A stretch of DNA of 64,000 nt, taken from the NCBI GenBank assembly GCA_002491245.1, contig DKVO01000020.1:23651-87650 (forward strand), in the 5' to 3' direction. A program made the position numbers and the translations under genes. Under the pieces are notes generated by a model. It made no database searches and was not told the origin of the DNA. It saw only the letters and a program-made list of their open reading frames with translations. The stretch's first letter is position 1. Every line of letters starts with the position of its first letter. Below are positions 55,705-64,000 of the stretch, piece by piece. This DNA is from Porphyromonadaceae bacterium UBA7176. Its GTDB lineage: Bacteria; Bacteroidota; Bacteroidia; Bacteroidales; Muribaculaceae.

Positions 55705-57841
55705 TCAGGTATTGGCACATAACGTCGCCAAACGTGTAAATCTACCGGAATACGGCGTCCGCGCCGTCATAGACCTTCTCGACGATGGAGCCACAGTGCC
55801 TTTCATCAGCCGCTACCGCAAAGACCGCACCGGAGCCCTCACCGAGGTCGATGTACGCGCTATCGAAAGCGCCCTTGCCGCAGTCCGCGCTCTCGATGCC
55901 CGAAAAGAATTTGTGAGAGAGGCCATAAGCGCAACCGGGGCATTGACCGACGAGCTTTCCAAGCGGCTCGACGAGGCTGACTCGATGACTGCTGTAGAAG
56001 ACATCTACGCTCCATTCAAGCCCAAACGCCGCACACGTGCCACCGCAGCCCGGGAAAAAGGGCTCGAGGGCCTCGCCAAAATCATAATGGCCGGACAATC
56101 CGACCCTATCAAGGCAGCCGAACGTTTTGTCAAAGCCGGAACAGTTGACACCCCCTCCGATGCCCTGCAAGGAGCCGAGGACATAATTGCGGAATGGGCA
56201 TCGGAATCGACCCGTCTCAGAAATGCCACACGCCGTGCGTTGCGCCGCAAAGCATCGATCAAATGCTCACCGGCAAAAGGAGAGGAAGAGGCTCTCGCCG
56301 ATTCACCTTTTGCAGGATACGCGTCGTTTACGACACCTGTATTCCGCTGTTCGTCGCACCAATATCTGGCTATACGCCGTGCTGAAAGCCAGGGCCTACT
56401 CAAGGTTAGATACACTTTCCCGGCGAACGACAACACTGCCGGTGAACTTGTGGATATGTACGTATCCCCAAAAGCCAACAAGGCATGTGCCAAACACATA
56501 GCTGCGGCCGTCACAGATGCCTACAAACGCCTGATACTCCCGGCTGCCGAGACCGAGATTTCTGCCGAGCTAAAGGAGAAAGCCGATACGGTGGCCATCG
56601 ACATCTTCGCCGATACCCTGCGCCAGCTCCTGCTCGCACCTCCTCTGCTTGGCAAACGCGTCCTGGCTTTTGACCCCGGTTTCAGGTCGGGCTGCAAGGT
56701 GGCGGCTCTCGACAGCCAGGGCAATCTGCTCTACGACTGCGTGATATACCCACATCCGCCGCAAAAGGCAGAAGACGAGGCCGCGGCGACCGTGGCAGTC
56801 GTTGTCCGCCGATGCCAACCCGACGTAATCGCCATCGGCAATGGTACGGCCTCACGCGAAACAGAGGCATTCATAAAACGCAACGGGCTTTTCGACCCAG
56901 CAAAAGTATTTATCGTGAGCGAAAGCGGCGCATCGGTCTACTCGGCCAGTGAATTAGCCGCCAAGGAATTGCCGGGAAAAGATATAACTGTGCGAGGTAC
57001 CGTGTCGATAGGACGGCGCCTCATCGACCCTTTGGCCGAACTGATTAAAATCGACCCGAAATCGATAGGAGTAGGCCAATACCAGCACGATGTTGACCAA
57101 ACCCGTCTCAAAGATGCCCTCGACTACACGGTGCTGAGCTGTGTCAATTCAGTCGGGGTCAACCTCAACACGGCGTCAGAGCGTCTGTTGAGCTATGTGT
57201 CGGGTATCGGTCCGCAGTTAGCCGCCAACATCGTGGCTTACCGTGCCGCCAACGGCGATTTCGCAGACCGCCGCGAACTCAAGAAGGTGAAGCGCCTCGG
57301 CGACAAGGCTTTCGAACAATCGGCAGGCTTCCTACGCATAACGGGAGGTACCAATCCACTCGACAACACGGGAATACACCCCGAAAGCTATGGCGCAGTA
57401 GAGGCTATGGCCAAACGGCTCGGAGTCAAAGTCGCCGAGCTACCCGGCAACGATGCCCTGCTCGACAGTTTCGATGCAGCGCAACTCGCGGCCGACGGAA
57501 TCGGCGGCAAGGAAACGATAATCGATATCATAGCCGAGCTCCGCAAGCCGGGCCGAGACCCAAGGACAGACACGGATACGGCCTCGTTTACCCCGACAGT
57601 ATCTGATATCAGCGAACTTGCGCCGGGGATGGAGGTTGACGGTATTGTCGACAATATCACTGCTTTCGGCGCGTTTGTCAATCTCGGTATCAAGGACAAA
57701 GGCCTGATACACATATCGCAACTTGCCGAACGTCGAGTGGCCTCGGTGGGCGAAGTGCTGAAAATCGGGCAGATTGTACACGCCCGGGTAATCGATGTGG
57801 ATCTTAAGCGCCACCGCATATCCCTGAGCCTGAAGAAATGA
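55694..57841 (+). CDS. tex: Transcription accessory protein Tex (RNA-binding)
   Basis: Protein of 715 residues, starting at a GTG (VETNQVLAHNVAKRVN) within the end of the phosphoesterase. It has the usual Tex layout: Tex N-terminal helices (up to about 200), a YqgF/RuvC-like domain (about 320-450: VLAFDPGFRSGCKVAALD), helix-hairpin-helix (SYVSGIGPQLAANIVAYRAANG) and a C-terminal S1 domain (GMEVDGIVDNITAFGAFVNLGI, then RHRISLSLKK). Tex binds nucleic acid and helps transcription. Fully conserved family length. Confidence 0.95.
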   Translation: METNQVLAHNVAKRVNLPEYGVRAVIDLLDDGATVPFISRYRKDRTGALTEVDVRAIESALAAVRALDARKEFVREAISATGALTDELSKRLDEADSMTAVEDIYAPFKPKRRTRATAAREKGLEGLAKIIMAGQSDPIKAAERFVKAGTVDTPSDALQGAEDIIAEWASESTRLRNATRRALRRKASIKCSPAKGEEEALADSPFAGYASFTTPVFRCSSHQYLAIRRAESQGLLKVRYTFPANDNTAGELVDMYVSPKANKACAKHIAAAVTDAYKRLILPAAETEISAELKEKADTVAIDIFADTLRQLLLAPPLLGKRVLAFDPGFRSGCKVAALDSQGNLLYDCVIYPHPPQKAEDEAAATVAVVVRRCQPDVIAIGNGTASRETEAFIKRNGLFDPAKVFIVSESGASVYSASELAAKELPGKDITVRGTVSIGRRLIDPLAELIKIDPKSIGVGQYQHDVDQTRLKDALDYTVLSCVNSVGVNLNTASERLLSYVSGIGPQLAANIVAYRAANGDFADRRELKKVKRLGDKAFEQSAGFLRITGGTNPLDNTGIHPESYGAVEAMAKRLGVKVAELPGNDALLDSFDAAQLAADGIGGKETIIDIIAELRKPGRDPRTDTDTASFTPTVSDISELAPGMEVDGIVDNITAFGAFVNLGIKDKGLIHISQLAERRVASVGEVLKIGQIVHARVIDVDLKRHRISLSLKK

Positions 57842-58215
57842 ACGTCAACACAGCAAGCATCTGCCTTGGCGCCAATACTCCCGACGCATCTGTCCGCCTC
57901 GAGGCGGCATATGCTTTTGTCGACACCCTTGGTACCGTATCACAATCGACACCACCCTACCCCACGGCACCTGAATATGCCGGCGAGACAGAGCCCTACC
58001 TCAACCAAATCGTAATCCTTGCCACAGAACTCGGTCTGGAGGACCTATGCAGACGCACAAAAGCCTATCAGACAGCAGTAAGGGACGAAAATGAATACGC
58101 TCCGTTGGTCAACATCGATATCGACATCGTGGAGTGGAACGATACGGTTGTCAGGCAGGCCGATGCTTCAGCATCGTACTACCGCACAGGTCTATCCATG
58201 CTCAAGGACATATGA
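57838..58215 (+). CDS. FolK-like protein (HPPK family), shortened
   Basis: Protein of 125 residues, resembling 6-hydroxymethyl-7,8-dihydropterin pyrophosphokinase (usually 150-170 residues). The N-terminus ICLGANTPDASVRLEAAYAFV and the VNIDIDIVEWN strand (equivalent to the DIDI metal site) match. The middle part with the flexible loops and the GR..R region is reduced, so activity is uncertain. It overlaps tex (ATGA) and the next gene (ATGA). A full folK elsewhere in the genome would make this a paralogue; Bacteroidota do carry short forms. Confidence 0.65.
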   Translation: MNVNTASICLGANTPDASVRLEAAYAFVDTLGTVSQSTPPYPTAPEYAGETEPYLNQIVILATELGLEDLCRRTKAYQTAVRDENEYAPLVNIDIDIVEWNDTVVRQADASASYYRTGLSMLKDI

Positions 58216-59225
58216 AGTCGGTCACTTTAGATGTAATCAGGGGAGTGGCGGCGATGCTGATTGTCCTGTTCCACTTCACGTATGCCTATAACGACAATGC
58301 TGCCAACGCCGGCGAATATGCAACCGACTGGGGTTGGAGTGTGCCTTGGGGATATGCTGCCGTCGCTACATTTTTCATGCTCAGCGGCTACCTTGCGGCA
58401 CGTGTGCTGGCAGTAGCCGGAGAGAGACGTAAAGAGCGCAGCCCGAAAAGCTTTGTGTGGCACAAACTAAAAAGATTTTATCCGACATACTGGATAGCAA
58501 TGACTCTGACAGCCGTTGTGTTAGCGCTGTTTTTCGCCGAGGAGGCACCAACATTCGTGGGCTGGGCCGCCAATCTGACGATGGTGTCGCAACTGATGCG
58601 CATACCGTTTGTCGACGGAGCCTACTGGTACATGCAATGCGAGCTGGTGCTGTGTCTGTTGACGGGGGCACTTGTCGCCATACGGTCGCCCCGACGCCTG
58701 ATGCTTACACTGGGCATATGGGTGGCTATTGCAATCATATTATCGCAGACACTTGAAATCAAGGCCTTACGAGTTGTACGCATCGTGGCGGTGGCTCAAT
58801 ATTGCCATAACTACATCGCCGGCATCGTCCTTTATGGCGTGGCATGCAGGCGGAAAGTAAGCACCGGGGCATGGGTTGTGCTGGCCTTATGCTTTGCAAA
58901 CGCGGTGGCGTGGAACGGCCTTCAATCAGCCCCGACTGTTTTTTTCGTCGCCACGGTAGTGCTTGTGGCATTTGTGGAGCGTCTCGATGGTGTGCTGCCT
59001 CCCAAAAACCGTCTTGTACGCTGTCTCACATGGGTTGCCGGCATTTCCTATCCTCTCTATCTCTGCCATGAGATGATAGGATTTACAATCATACGCCACA
59101 TGCGGACAGTGGGATGGAGCAATCCGGCCATGATACTTATCCCAATCGCAGTATGCATACTACTGGCATGGGGTATAGACTGCGTTATCAGGAGCATCCG
59201 ACAAAGTAAAAGTACACACAATTGA
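58212..59225 (+). CDS. Acyltransferase 3 family membrane protein
   Basis: Integral membrane protein of 337 residues with about 10 membrane segments, of the acyltransferase 3 family, which acylates polysaccharide or lipid substrates. The start is the ATG at 58212 overlapping the folK-like stop; an upstream reading would overlap the whole of that gene. Conserved segments are LDVIRGVAAMLIVLFHFTYAY with the catalytic His, the MLSGYL segment, FVDGAYWYMQCELVLCLL and the SYPLYLCHEMIGFTII C-terminal helix. It ends the five-gene run of overlapping genes. Substrate not determined. Confidence 0.88.
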   Translation: MKSVTLDVIRGVAAMLIVLFHFTYAYNDNAANAGEYATDWGWSVPWGYAAVATFFMLSGYLAARVLAVAGERRKERSPKSFVWHKLKRFYPTYWIAMTLTAVVLALFFAEEAPTFVGWAANLTMVSQLMRIPFVDGAYWYMQCELVLCLLTGALVAIRSPRRLMLTLGIWVAIAIILSQTLEIKALRVVRIVAVAQYCHNYIAGIVLYGVACRRKVSTGAWVVLALCFANAVAWNGLQSAPTVFFVATVVLVAFVERLDGVLPPKNRLVRCLTWVAGISYPLYLCHEMIGFTIIRHMRTVGWSNPAMILIPIAVCILLAWGIDCVIRSIRQSKSTHN

Positions 59226-59309
59226 AAATCGCCGGATAATCGGTATCGGCCGGGTATTAATTTTGCAGAAACAAAAACGACAGATGTTACCCAGTCTTCT
59301 ATCAAAAAA

Positions 59310-59957
59310 TTATTCGGCGTGTTCTTTCAACCAGTTAAGCCGTCGCTGGTCGGGAAGATGCTTTACCGAGAAGTTCTCAAATCTGGCGTTAAATCCAGTT
59401 CCGTCGGGACAAGCCCCCATCACCCCGACTTTCATCGGGATATTATCCTGCATCCAAGCGTTACGCATCAAGATATATTCTTTGTCGTCGAAAGAGTAGA
59501 ATATCTCCACCGCATCGAGCCTGCGCACAGCTTTGATCCAGACGTATGGCACAGGTTTATCAAGAGTTATCACACTCCAGTCGGAAGTATGGTGAGTGAC
59601 CACAGCCGACAGGTTGTATTTGCCATCGACAAATTCAATACCAGCCTTGATGTAGTTTTCATGGTCGATACGGAGCATAAGACCAGCCTGATCAAAACGG
59701 ACCTTGTAGTCTCCTGAGATTTTTACTTTTGCCTCAAACTCACCTCCGTATTCAGCCCAGTAGAAAGGCGCGTCGTCTACAGTGAAGCCATAATGAGATA
59801 TACGCCAGTAGTCGCTTTGAGGAGTGACAGTCATTGACAACGAGGATCCTTCGATGCTCCACTGAGCCGGTTCATTAAACCAGTTCATTTTTTCGAGAGT
59901 CTGCGCATGAGCGCATACAGTAGCCAAGAGCACAATAAGCTGAATAAATCTTTTCAT
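59310..59957 (-). CDS. DUF1349 domain protein (secreted, ConA-like lectin fold)
   Basis: Protein of 215 residues. Start placed at the ATG at 59957, which begins a signal peptide (about 1-18, ending AHAQ). The body is a concanavalin A-like jelly roll with FYWAEYGGEFEAKVKISGDYKVRFDQAGLMLRID, the DUF1349 core, then SDWSVITLDKPVPYVWIKAVR. Members often bind or process carbohydrate, but no catalytic residue can be assigned. It is divergent from the LuxR-type regulator with shared palindromic -7 boxes, and may be its target. Confidence 0.8.
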   Translation of the reverse strand: MKRFIQLIVLLATVCAHAQTLEKMNWFNEPAQWSIEGSSLSMTVTPQSDYWRISHYGFTVDDAPFYWAEYGGEFEAKVKISGDYKVRFDQAGLMLRIDHENYIKAGIEFVDGKYNLSAVVTHHTSDWSVITLDKPVPYVWIKAVRRLDAVEIFYSFDDKEYILMRNAWMQDNIPMKVGVMGACPDGTGFNARFENFSVKHLPDQRRLNWLKEHAE

Positions 59958-59998
59958 ATATACCTGTCGGATTAGAGGATAATAACCATATTTTATCA

Positions 59999-60016
59999 TT
60001 AACTTTGCAAAGTTAA
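59999..60016. promoter_or_regulatory. Back-to-back -7 boxes forming an 18-bp palindrome
   Basis: TTAACTTTGCAAAGTTAA is an exact palindrome giving TAACTTTG on both strands (60000-60007 plus, 60008-60015 minus). The minus strand has a TTG (60036-60038) 20 nt from its box, so the leftward promoter is complete; the rightward one lacks a clear -33 box. Confidence 0.6.
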
Positions 60017-60076
60017 ATATTCTGATAATGACGTGCAATAGTCAAAAATAACCATAAACAAAAAGAGAGAGTGAGC

Positions 60077-60832
60077 ATGGATATACGAAGCAGACTGAAT
60101 TCGGAGTTTTCAAGGCAGAAGATCTGTGAGAAAACGACACAAGATGCTGTTCTGAAGCGATATACACGCATCGCAGAAGGATATGCGGAAGTAGAGAATG
60201 TGCTTGCCGTACTCAGTGACCTGCATACGAACAAGAGTTATGTTGTACCAGGCAAATTCTCCAATATCATTGACATAGACCGCAAGAACTGCCCAGGATA
60301 CATACCATCAATATGGGAGGATGATATTTTCAAGGCAATCCATCCCGACGACCTTGAGAACAAGATGCTTCATGAACTACTGTTTTTCCATTACATCAAC
60401 AGATTGCCTAAATCGCGAAAATTCAACCAGTGCCTTATGCAGAGATTACGGATGCGAAGCAGAAACGGAGAATGGGTAGATACACTACACCGCCTTTATT
60501 ATATACCGGCGAAAGATGAAAGAACAGTACAATTTGCACTGTGCCTGTATGGTGGGATGAATTTTAACATGAGCAGAGAATCAATAGTAATGGATACCAT
60601 GACCGGACAAATCATGGAACTGCCTCTATCGTCAGGAGTCAAGATACTTTCACCACAGGAAACAGCGGTGCTGAAATTGATTGAAGAAGGCAACCGCAGC
60701 AAGGGTATAGCTGACATTTTAGGGATAAGCCTGCATACAGTAAGCCGTCACCGTCAGAATATCATCGCGAAACTAAAAGTACGCAATTCTGCCGAAGCAT
60801 GTAAAGTAGCACGCAGTCTTAATATATTATAA
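60077..60832 (+). CDS. LuxR-type transcriptional regulator
   Basis: Regulator of 251 residues. Start at the ATG at 60077, preceded by an AG-rich ribosome site (AAAGAGAGAGTGAGC). The N-terminal about 180 residues have a PAS-like character (HPDDLENKMLHELLFFHYINR), and the C-terminal helix-turn-helix is LuxR type: LSPQETAVLKLIEEGNRSKGIADILGISLHTVSRHRQNIIAKL (about 187-229). It is markedly more AT-rich than the neighbours, which suggests recent arrival. It is divergent from the DUF1349 gene and ahead of porT. Confidence 0.86.
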   Translation: MDIRSRLNSEFSRQKICEKTTQDAVLKRYTRIAEGYAEVENVLAVLSDLHTNKSYVVPGKFSNIIDIDRKNCPGYIPSIWEDDIFKAIHPDDLENKMLHELLFFHYINRLPKSRKFNQCLMQRLRMRSRNGEWVDTLHRLYYIPAKDERTVQFALCLYGGMNFNMSRESIVMDTMTGQIMELPLSSGVKILSPQETAVLKLIEEGNRSKGIADILGISLHTVSRHRQNIIAKLKVRNSAEACKVARSLNIL

Positions 60833-60876
60833 TTGCCCCGAGGGACAATAAACGGCGGACGGGGGCGTTAATGTAG

Positions 60877-61599
60877 ATGATGAAGAACCTGAGATTAATG
60901 TTGATTTGCCTGTTGGCCGCATTGGTTTGCGTCCCGGCAGCTGCGCGTGCGTTCAACGACAAGCTTCAGAACCGGCCTTATGCCGACCAACGGCGCTGGC
61001 ATCTTGGTTTTTCGGTAGGCACATTCTCGAGTGGTCTTCATTTCACCCATAATGGTTTCATGACCGAGGATGGCGAGCAGTGGCGATTGGAACAGCCTGA
61101 CTACCAACCGGGGTTTTGTGTGAACGGACTATTCGATTGGCGGCTCAATGATTATTTCGCCCTGCGTTTTTCGCCGGGTATGTATTTCGGCAGCCGCAAT
61201 GTGACCATGCGCGAGCTTAACAGCGGCAACGAGGAGCGACAGAATATCAAATCGACATTTGTGGTGCTCCCTATCGACCTTAAATTCGCGGCGATGCGCT
61301 ACCGCAATGCCCGTCCGTATGTGATAGGAGGCGTGATGCCGGCTTTCGATGTCACAAAGAAACGGAGTGAGATACTACAGCTCAAGTCGGGCGACTTCTA
61401 TCTGACAGCAGGCCTCGGCTGCGATTTCTATCTGCCCTATTTCAAGCTTATCACGGAGGTGAAGTTCTGTTTCGGCCTCGGCGATGTGCTTGTCCACGAC
61501 CGCCCCGACCTTGCCGATGACCCGATAAAGTATAAATTCACACAATCTATCGCCAAGGCAACGTCGAAGATGATTGTGCTAACCTTCTACTTCGAATGA
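60877..61599 (+). CDS. porT: PorT family outer membrane protein of the type IX secretion system
   Basis: Beta-barrel of 240 residues with a signal peptide (about 1-24, ending AARA). The barrel strands and the FSPGMYFGSRNVTMRELN and VVLPIDLKFAAMRY segments match PorT, an early T9SS outer membrane protein. An alternative start is the second codon (ATG). It overlaps the next gene by 4 nt (ATGA). A promoter box was not visible in the 44 nt upstream. Confidence 0.85.
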   Translation: MMKNLRLMLICLLAALVCVPAAARAFNDKLQNRPYADQRRWHLGFSVGTFSSGLHFTHNGFMTEDGEQWRLEQPDYQPGFCVNGLFDWRLNDYFALRFSPGMYFGSRNVTMRELNSGNEERQNIKSTFVVLPIDLKFAAMRYRNARPYVIGGVMPAFDVTKKRSEILQLKSGDFYLTAGLGCDFYLPYFKLITEVKFCFGLGDVLVHDRPDLADDPIKYKFTQSIAKATSKMIVLTFYFE

Positions 61600-62585
61600 T
61601 GCGGATCAAAACCGGACTTATAGCAGTGTTTGCCTGCGTTTCGCTGTATGTGTCGGGCCAGACCGACGCCAACATAACGCAATACTATGCGGCCCCGACA
61701 CTTTTCAACCCGGCAGCGACGGGACAAACTGATTTCGTTCGTATCCGCGGAGGAGCCCGTCTGCAATGGGTGGGTATCGACAATGCTCCCAAGACGTTTC
61801 TCGGCGCAGCAGACATGCCATTCAAAATCGGCAGCAAGCGTATCGGAGTGGGGGCAATCGTGGGTCAGGAGAGCATAGGTCTGTATTCGAGCCTTGACCT
61901 TGGTCTTCAGGCGTCGTACAAGCTCCGCAAATGGGGCGGCACATGGAGCGTCGGCCTCCAGTTGGGTTTCCGCGACCAGAGTTTCAAGGGTTCGGAGGTA
62001 GTACTACCCGACGGCGATGACTTCCATCAGGGCAGTGACGACGCTATTCCGACGAGCGATATCCACGGTACGGCATTCGATGGCGCACTGGGATTGTGGT
62101 ATGAGCATCCGAAGTTCTATGCCGGCCTATCGTGCACGCATCTGATGTCGCCGACAATCACGATGAACGCCGAGAACTCGGCCGGAGGGTCGGAGACATC
62201 GGGAGAGCGACGCTATGAATTTCAGGCACGCCGCACGCTATATTTCACCGCCGGGAGCAATATTCCGGTAAAAAACACGTTATTTGAAATAATACCGTCG
62301 GTGTTGGTAAAGAGCGACTTTACTTTTACCACCGGCGAGATAATGGCCCGTGCGCGATACCGCAAGTTCCTCAGTTTCGGTATCGGCTACCGTTGGGACG
62401 ATGCTGTGATGGCCACAGTTGCCGCCGAGATAAAGAATTTTTATATCGGCTACAGCTATGATTACGCGACGAGCGCGATCAGGAGCGCATCGTCGGGCAG
62501 CCATGAGGTTTTCGTCGGCTACAGCCTCAAGCTCGACATGGGCGAGAAAAACCGCCACCGCCACAAAAGCGTGCGCATAATGTAA
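61596..62585 (+). CDS. porP: PorP/SprF family type IX secretion protein
   Basis: Outer membrane barrel of 329 residues with a signal peptide ending VSGQT. It shows the PorP/SprF family hallmarks (DANITQYYAAPTLFNPAATG at residues 23-42, GAIVGQESIGLYSSLDLGLQASYKL, GIGYRWDDAVMATVAAEIK). PorP anchors the PorE/PorK-N parts of the T9SS. It starts inside the porT stop and is followed by gldK, the usual order. Confidence 0.92.
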   Translation: MMRIKTGLIAVFACVSLYVSGQTDANITQYYAAPTLFNPAATGQTDFVRIRGGARLQWVGIDNAPKTFLGAADMPFKIGSKRIGVGAIVGQESIGLYSSLDLGLQASYKLRKWGGTWSVGLQLGFRDQSFKGSEVVLPDGDDFHQGSDDAIPTSDIHGTAFDGALGLWYEHPKFYAGLSCTHLMSPTITMNAENSAGGSETSGERRYEFQARRTLYFTAGSNIPVKNTLFEIIPSVLVKSDFTFTTGEIMARARYRKFLSFGIGYRWDDAVMATVAAEIKNFYIGYSYDYATSAIRSASSGSHEVFVGYSLKLDMGEKNRHRHKSVRIM

Positions 62586-62627
62586 TGAACTCAATCACGG
62601 AGCCAATGCTCCGACCACAAAGGATAT

Positions 62628-64000
62628 ATGAAAAAGACAAGCAATATATTAAGCTCACTTGCAATCGGACTGTTAGCGGCATCGTGTGCCGTTGGCGGAT
62701 CGCGCAATTCGTCGGGCGGTGAAGTGACCGGCGTTGGCGGAATGTCGTGGACAGAGCCTACGCCTTACGGTATGGTACTTGTAGACCGCGGCTCGATGAA
62801 GGTGGGCGTGGCCAAAGACGACTCCCTGTGGAACCTGAGCGCAAACGCCCGAGGCATCAGCGTAGATGGCTTCTGGATGGACGAGACCGAGATCACCAAC
62901 GGCAAGTACAAGCAGTTTGTGTTCTGGGTTCGCGACAGTATCATCCGCGAGCGTCTTGCCGACCCAGCTTACGGCGGCAATGAAGATTTCAAGATAGAGG
63001 AGGACCGCGAGGGTAATCCTGTGACACCACACCTGAACTGGAACAAGGCTATCCCCTGGCGCAATCCCAACGAGGATGAGCAACGAGCTATCGAGAGCGT
63101 GTACCGCACGAACCCGATCACCGGCGTGCGCGAACTCGACCCCACGCAGCTCAACTACCGCTATGAGACTTACAACCACACAGAGGCTGTGAAACGCCGC
63201 AACCGTCTTGATCCCCGTCGCCGCGAGTACAACACCGACCGTCCGGTTCCGACTGATGTACCCCAGATATCGAAAGATACGGCGTGGGTGAACGAAGAGG
63301 GAGAAATAGTGCGTCAGACAATATCGCGCGGCCTCACTGGCGATTATGATTTCGTTAACACCTATATCGTGAACGTCTATCCGGATACGACGGCATGGGT
63401 CAACGACTTCGAGAATGCATACAATGAGCCTTATGTGAGGATGTATTTCGCCCACGGCGGTTACAACGACTACCCAGTGGTAGGAGTCAGCTGGGAGCAG
63501 GCAAATGCCTTCGCCAACTGGCGTACCGACTATCTGCGCCGCTCGTTGGGCAAGGAGGGTGTGTATGTGGAGCCTTACCGTCTGCCGACGGAGGCCGAGT
63601 GGGAGTTTGCCGCCCGAGCCGGTGTAGACGAGAATATGTATCCCTGGGACGGCGACCTGACCATGAGCGAGGACAAGGGCTGTTTCTATGCCAACTTCAA
63701 GCCTGCGGAGGGCAACTATGTTCGCGACGGACATGTGATCACCTCGCGAGTCGGAACTTATGCACCCAATGATTTCGGTCTCTACGACATGGCCGGTAAT
63801 GTGAGCGAATGGACCTCGACGGCATTCACGGAGAGCGTAGGACGCCTTACGAGCGACCTCAACCCCGAGTACCGCTACGATGCGGCGGTCGAGGACCCTT
63901 ACAAGATGAAACGCAAGATTATCCGCGGCGGCTCATGGAAGGATGTGGCCCACAATGTGAGGTCGGACCTCAGAATGTGGGAGTACCAGAACGAGCAGCG
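62628..64000 (+). CDS. gldK: T9SS lipoprotein GldK/PorK (partial, C-terminal part beyond window)
   Basis: Reading from the ATG at 62628, 457 residues are visible. The signal peptide has lipobox LLAASCAVGG. The rest is the FGE-sulfatase-like domain typical of GldK/PorK: MVLVDRGSMKVG, FWMDETEITNGKYKQFV, NDYPVVGVSWEQANAFANWR, RLPTEAEWEFAARAG, DFGLYDMAGNVSEWTS, IIRGGSWKD. GldK forms the periplasmic ring with GldN. In relatives gldL, gldM and gldN follow. Confidence 0.93.
   Translation, partial: MKKTSNILSSLAIGLLAASCAVGGSRNSSGGEVTGVGGMSWTEPTPYGMVLVDRGSMKVGVAKDDSLWNLSANARGISVDGFWMDETEITNGKYKQFVFWVRDSIIRERLADPAYGGNEDFKIEEDREGNPVTPHLNWNKAIPWRNPNEDEQRAIESVYRTNPITGVRELDPTQLNYRYETYNHTEAVKRRNRLDPRRREYNTDRPVPTDVPQISKDTAWVNEEGEIVRQTISRGLTGDYDFVNTYIVNVYPDTTAWVNDFENAYNEPYVRMYFAHGGYNDYPVVGVSWEQANAFANWRTDYLRRSLGKEGVYVEPYRLPTEAEWEFAARAGVDENMYPWDGDLTMSEDKGCFYANFKPAEGNYVRDGHVITSRVGTYAPNDFGLYDMAGNVSEWTSTAFTESVGRLTSDLNPEYRYDAAVEDPYKMKRKIIRGGSWKDVAHNVRSDLRMWEYQNEQ

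Noticed and set aside
59258..59499. TAATTTTG with a short open frame toward the end of the DUF1349 gene.
   Set aside because: The frame is antisense to the DUF1349 gene and has no coding features. The box alone is common by chance in AT-rich gaps; antisense RNA cannot be excluded.
1..64000. rRNA, tRNA, integrase, transposase or prophage genes.
   Set aside because: None seen on either strand; the KilA-N gene is the only mobile-element-type gene.

Overview
The window is a typical chromosome segment of a Bacteroidota bacterium, most likely a gut Bacteroidales of the Muribaculaceae type (the family is an inference). The evidence is: type IX secretion (T9SS) genes (porZ, porT, porP/sprF, gldK), T9SS-like C-terminal tails on three secreted proteins, SusC-like TonB receptor architecture, TamL and BamD, Rpb6-type RNA polymerase omega, and repeated promoters of the Bacteroides kind (TTG or TTTG, 19-20 nt, TAnnTTTG). 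Coding DNA is GC-rich and intergenic DNA AT-rich. I saw no rRNA, tRNA, CRISPR array, integrase or transposase.

Layout. 1-5.5 kb: hflX (cut by the window edge) and a fadD-like acyl-CoA ligase, then an S41 protease facing a SurA-like lipoprotein. 5.5-6.5 kb: a lone KilA-N gene flanked by a 30-bp promoter-containing direct repeat. 6.6-14.5 kb: three large secreted proteins (unknown, S8 protease, leucine-rich repeat protein). 14.6-17.3 kb: a His-rich small protein and a TonB receptor. 17.4-31 kb: a long leftward block (histidine kinase, tamL, HAD phosphatase, nadA, leuS, rdgB, porZ, a hypothetical gene, panB). 30.97-31.23 kb: a promoter- and terminator-bounded unit with no convincing gene, a small RNA candidate. 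31.4-33.5 kb: aspartate decarboxylase and a YtxH-like protein. 33.6-37.2 kb: a GH110-like beta-helix protein and a second TonB receptor, followed by a 36/42-bp tandem repeat. 37.5-45 kb: leftward iron alcohol dehydrogenase, rpoZ, bamD, fadL, prs, GH13 amylase, patatin. 45.2-53.2 kb: a DUF1080 lipoprotein divergent from a complete hexuronate operon. 53.3-59.2 kb: five overlapping genes (acyltransferase, metallophosphoesterase, tex, folK-like, acyltransferase 3). 59.3-60.8 kb: a DUF1349 protein divergent from a LuxR-type regulator. 60.9-64 kb: porT, porP, gldK, running off the end.

How the genes fit together. The T9SS parts (porZ, porT, porP, gldK) probably export the three proteins at 6.7-14.5 kb and other cargo. 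The hexuronate operon imports glucuronate or galacturonate and takes it through fructuronate or tagaturonate, mannonate, KDG and KDPG to pyruvate and glyceraldehyde 3-phosphate. GH110, GH13 and the DUF1080 protein are the glycan-degrading side. BamD, TamL and the SurA-like protein build the outer membrane.

Most of the window is housekeeping. The places most likely to hold something new are the small RNA candidate at 31 kb, the KilA-N cassette with a duplicated promoter, the palindromic tandem repeat at 37.2 kb and the perfect 14-bp hairpin inside the acyltransferase coding region at 53.4 kb.
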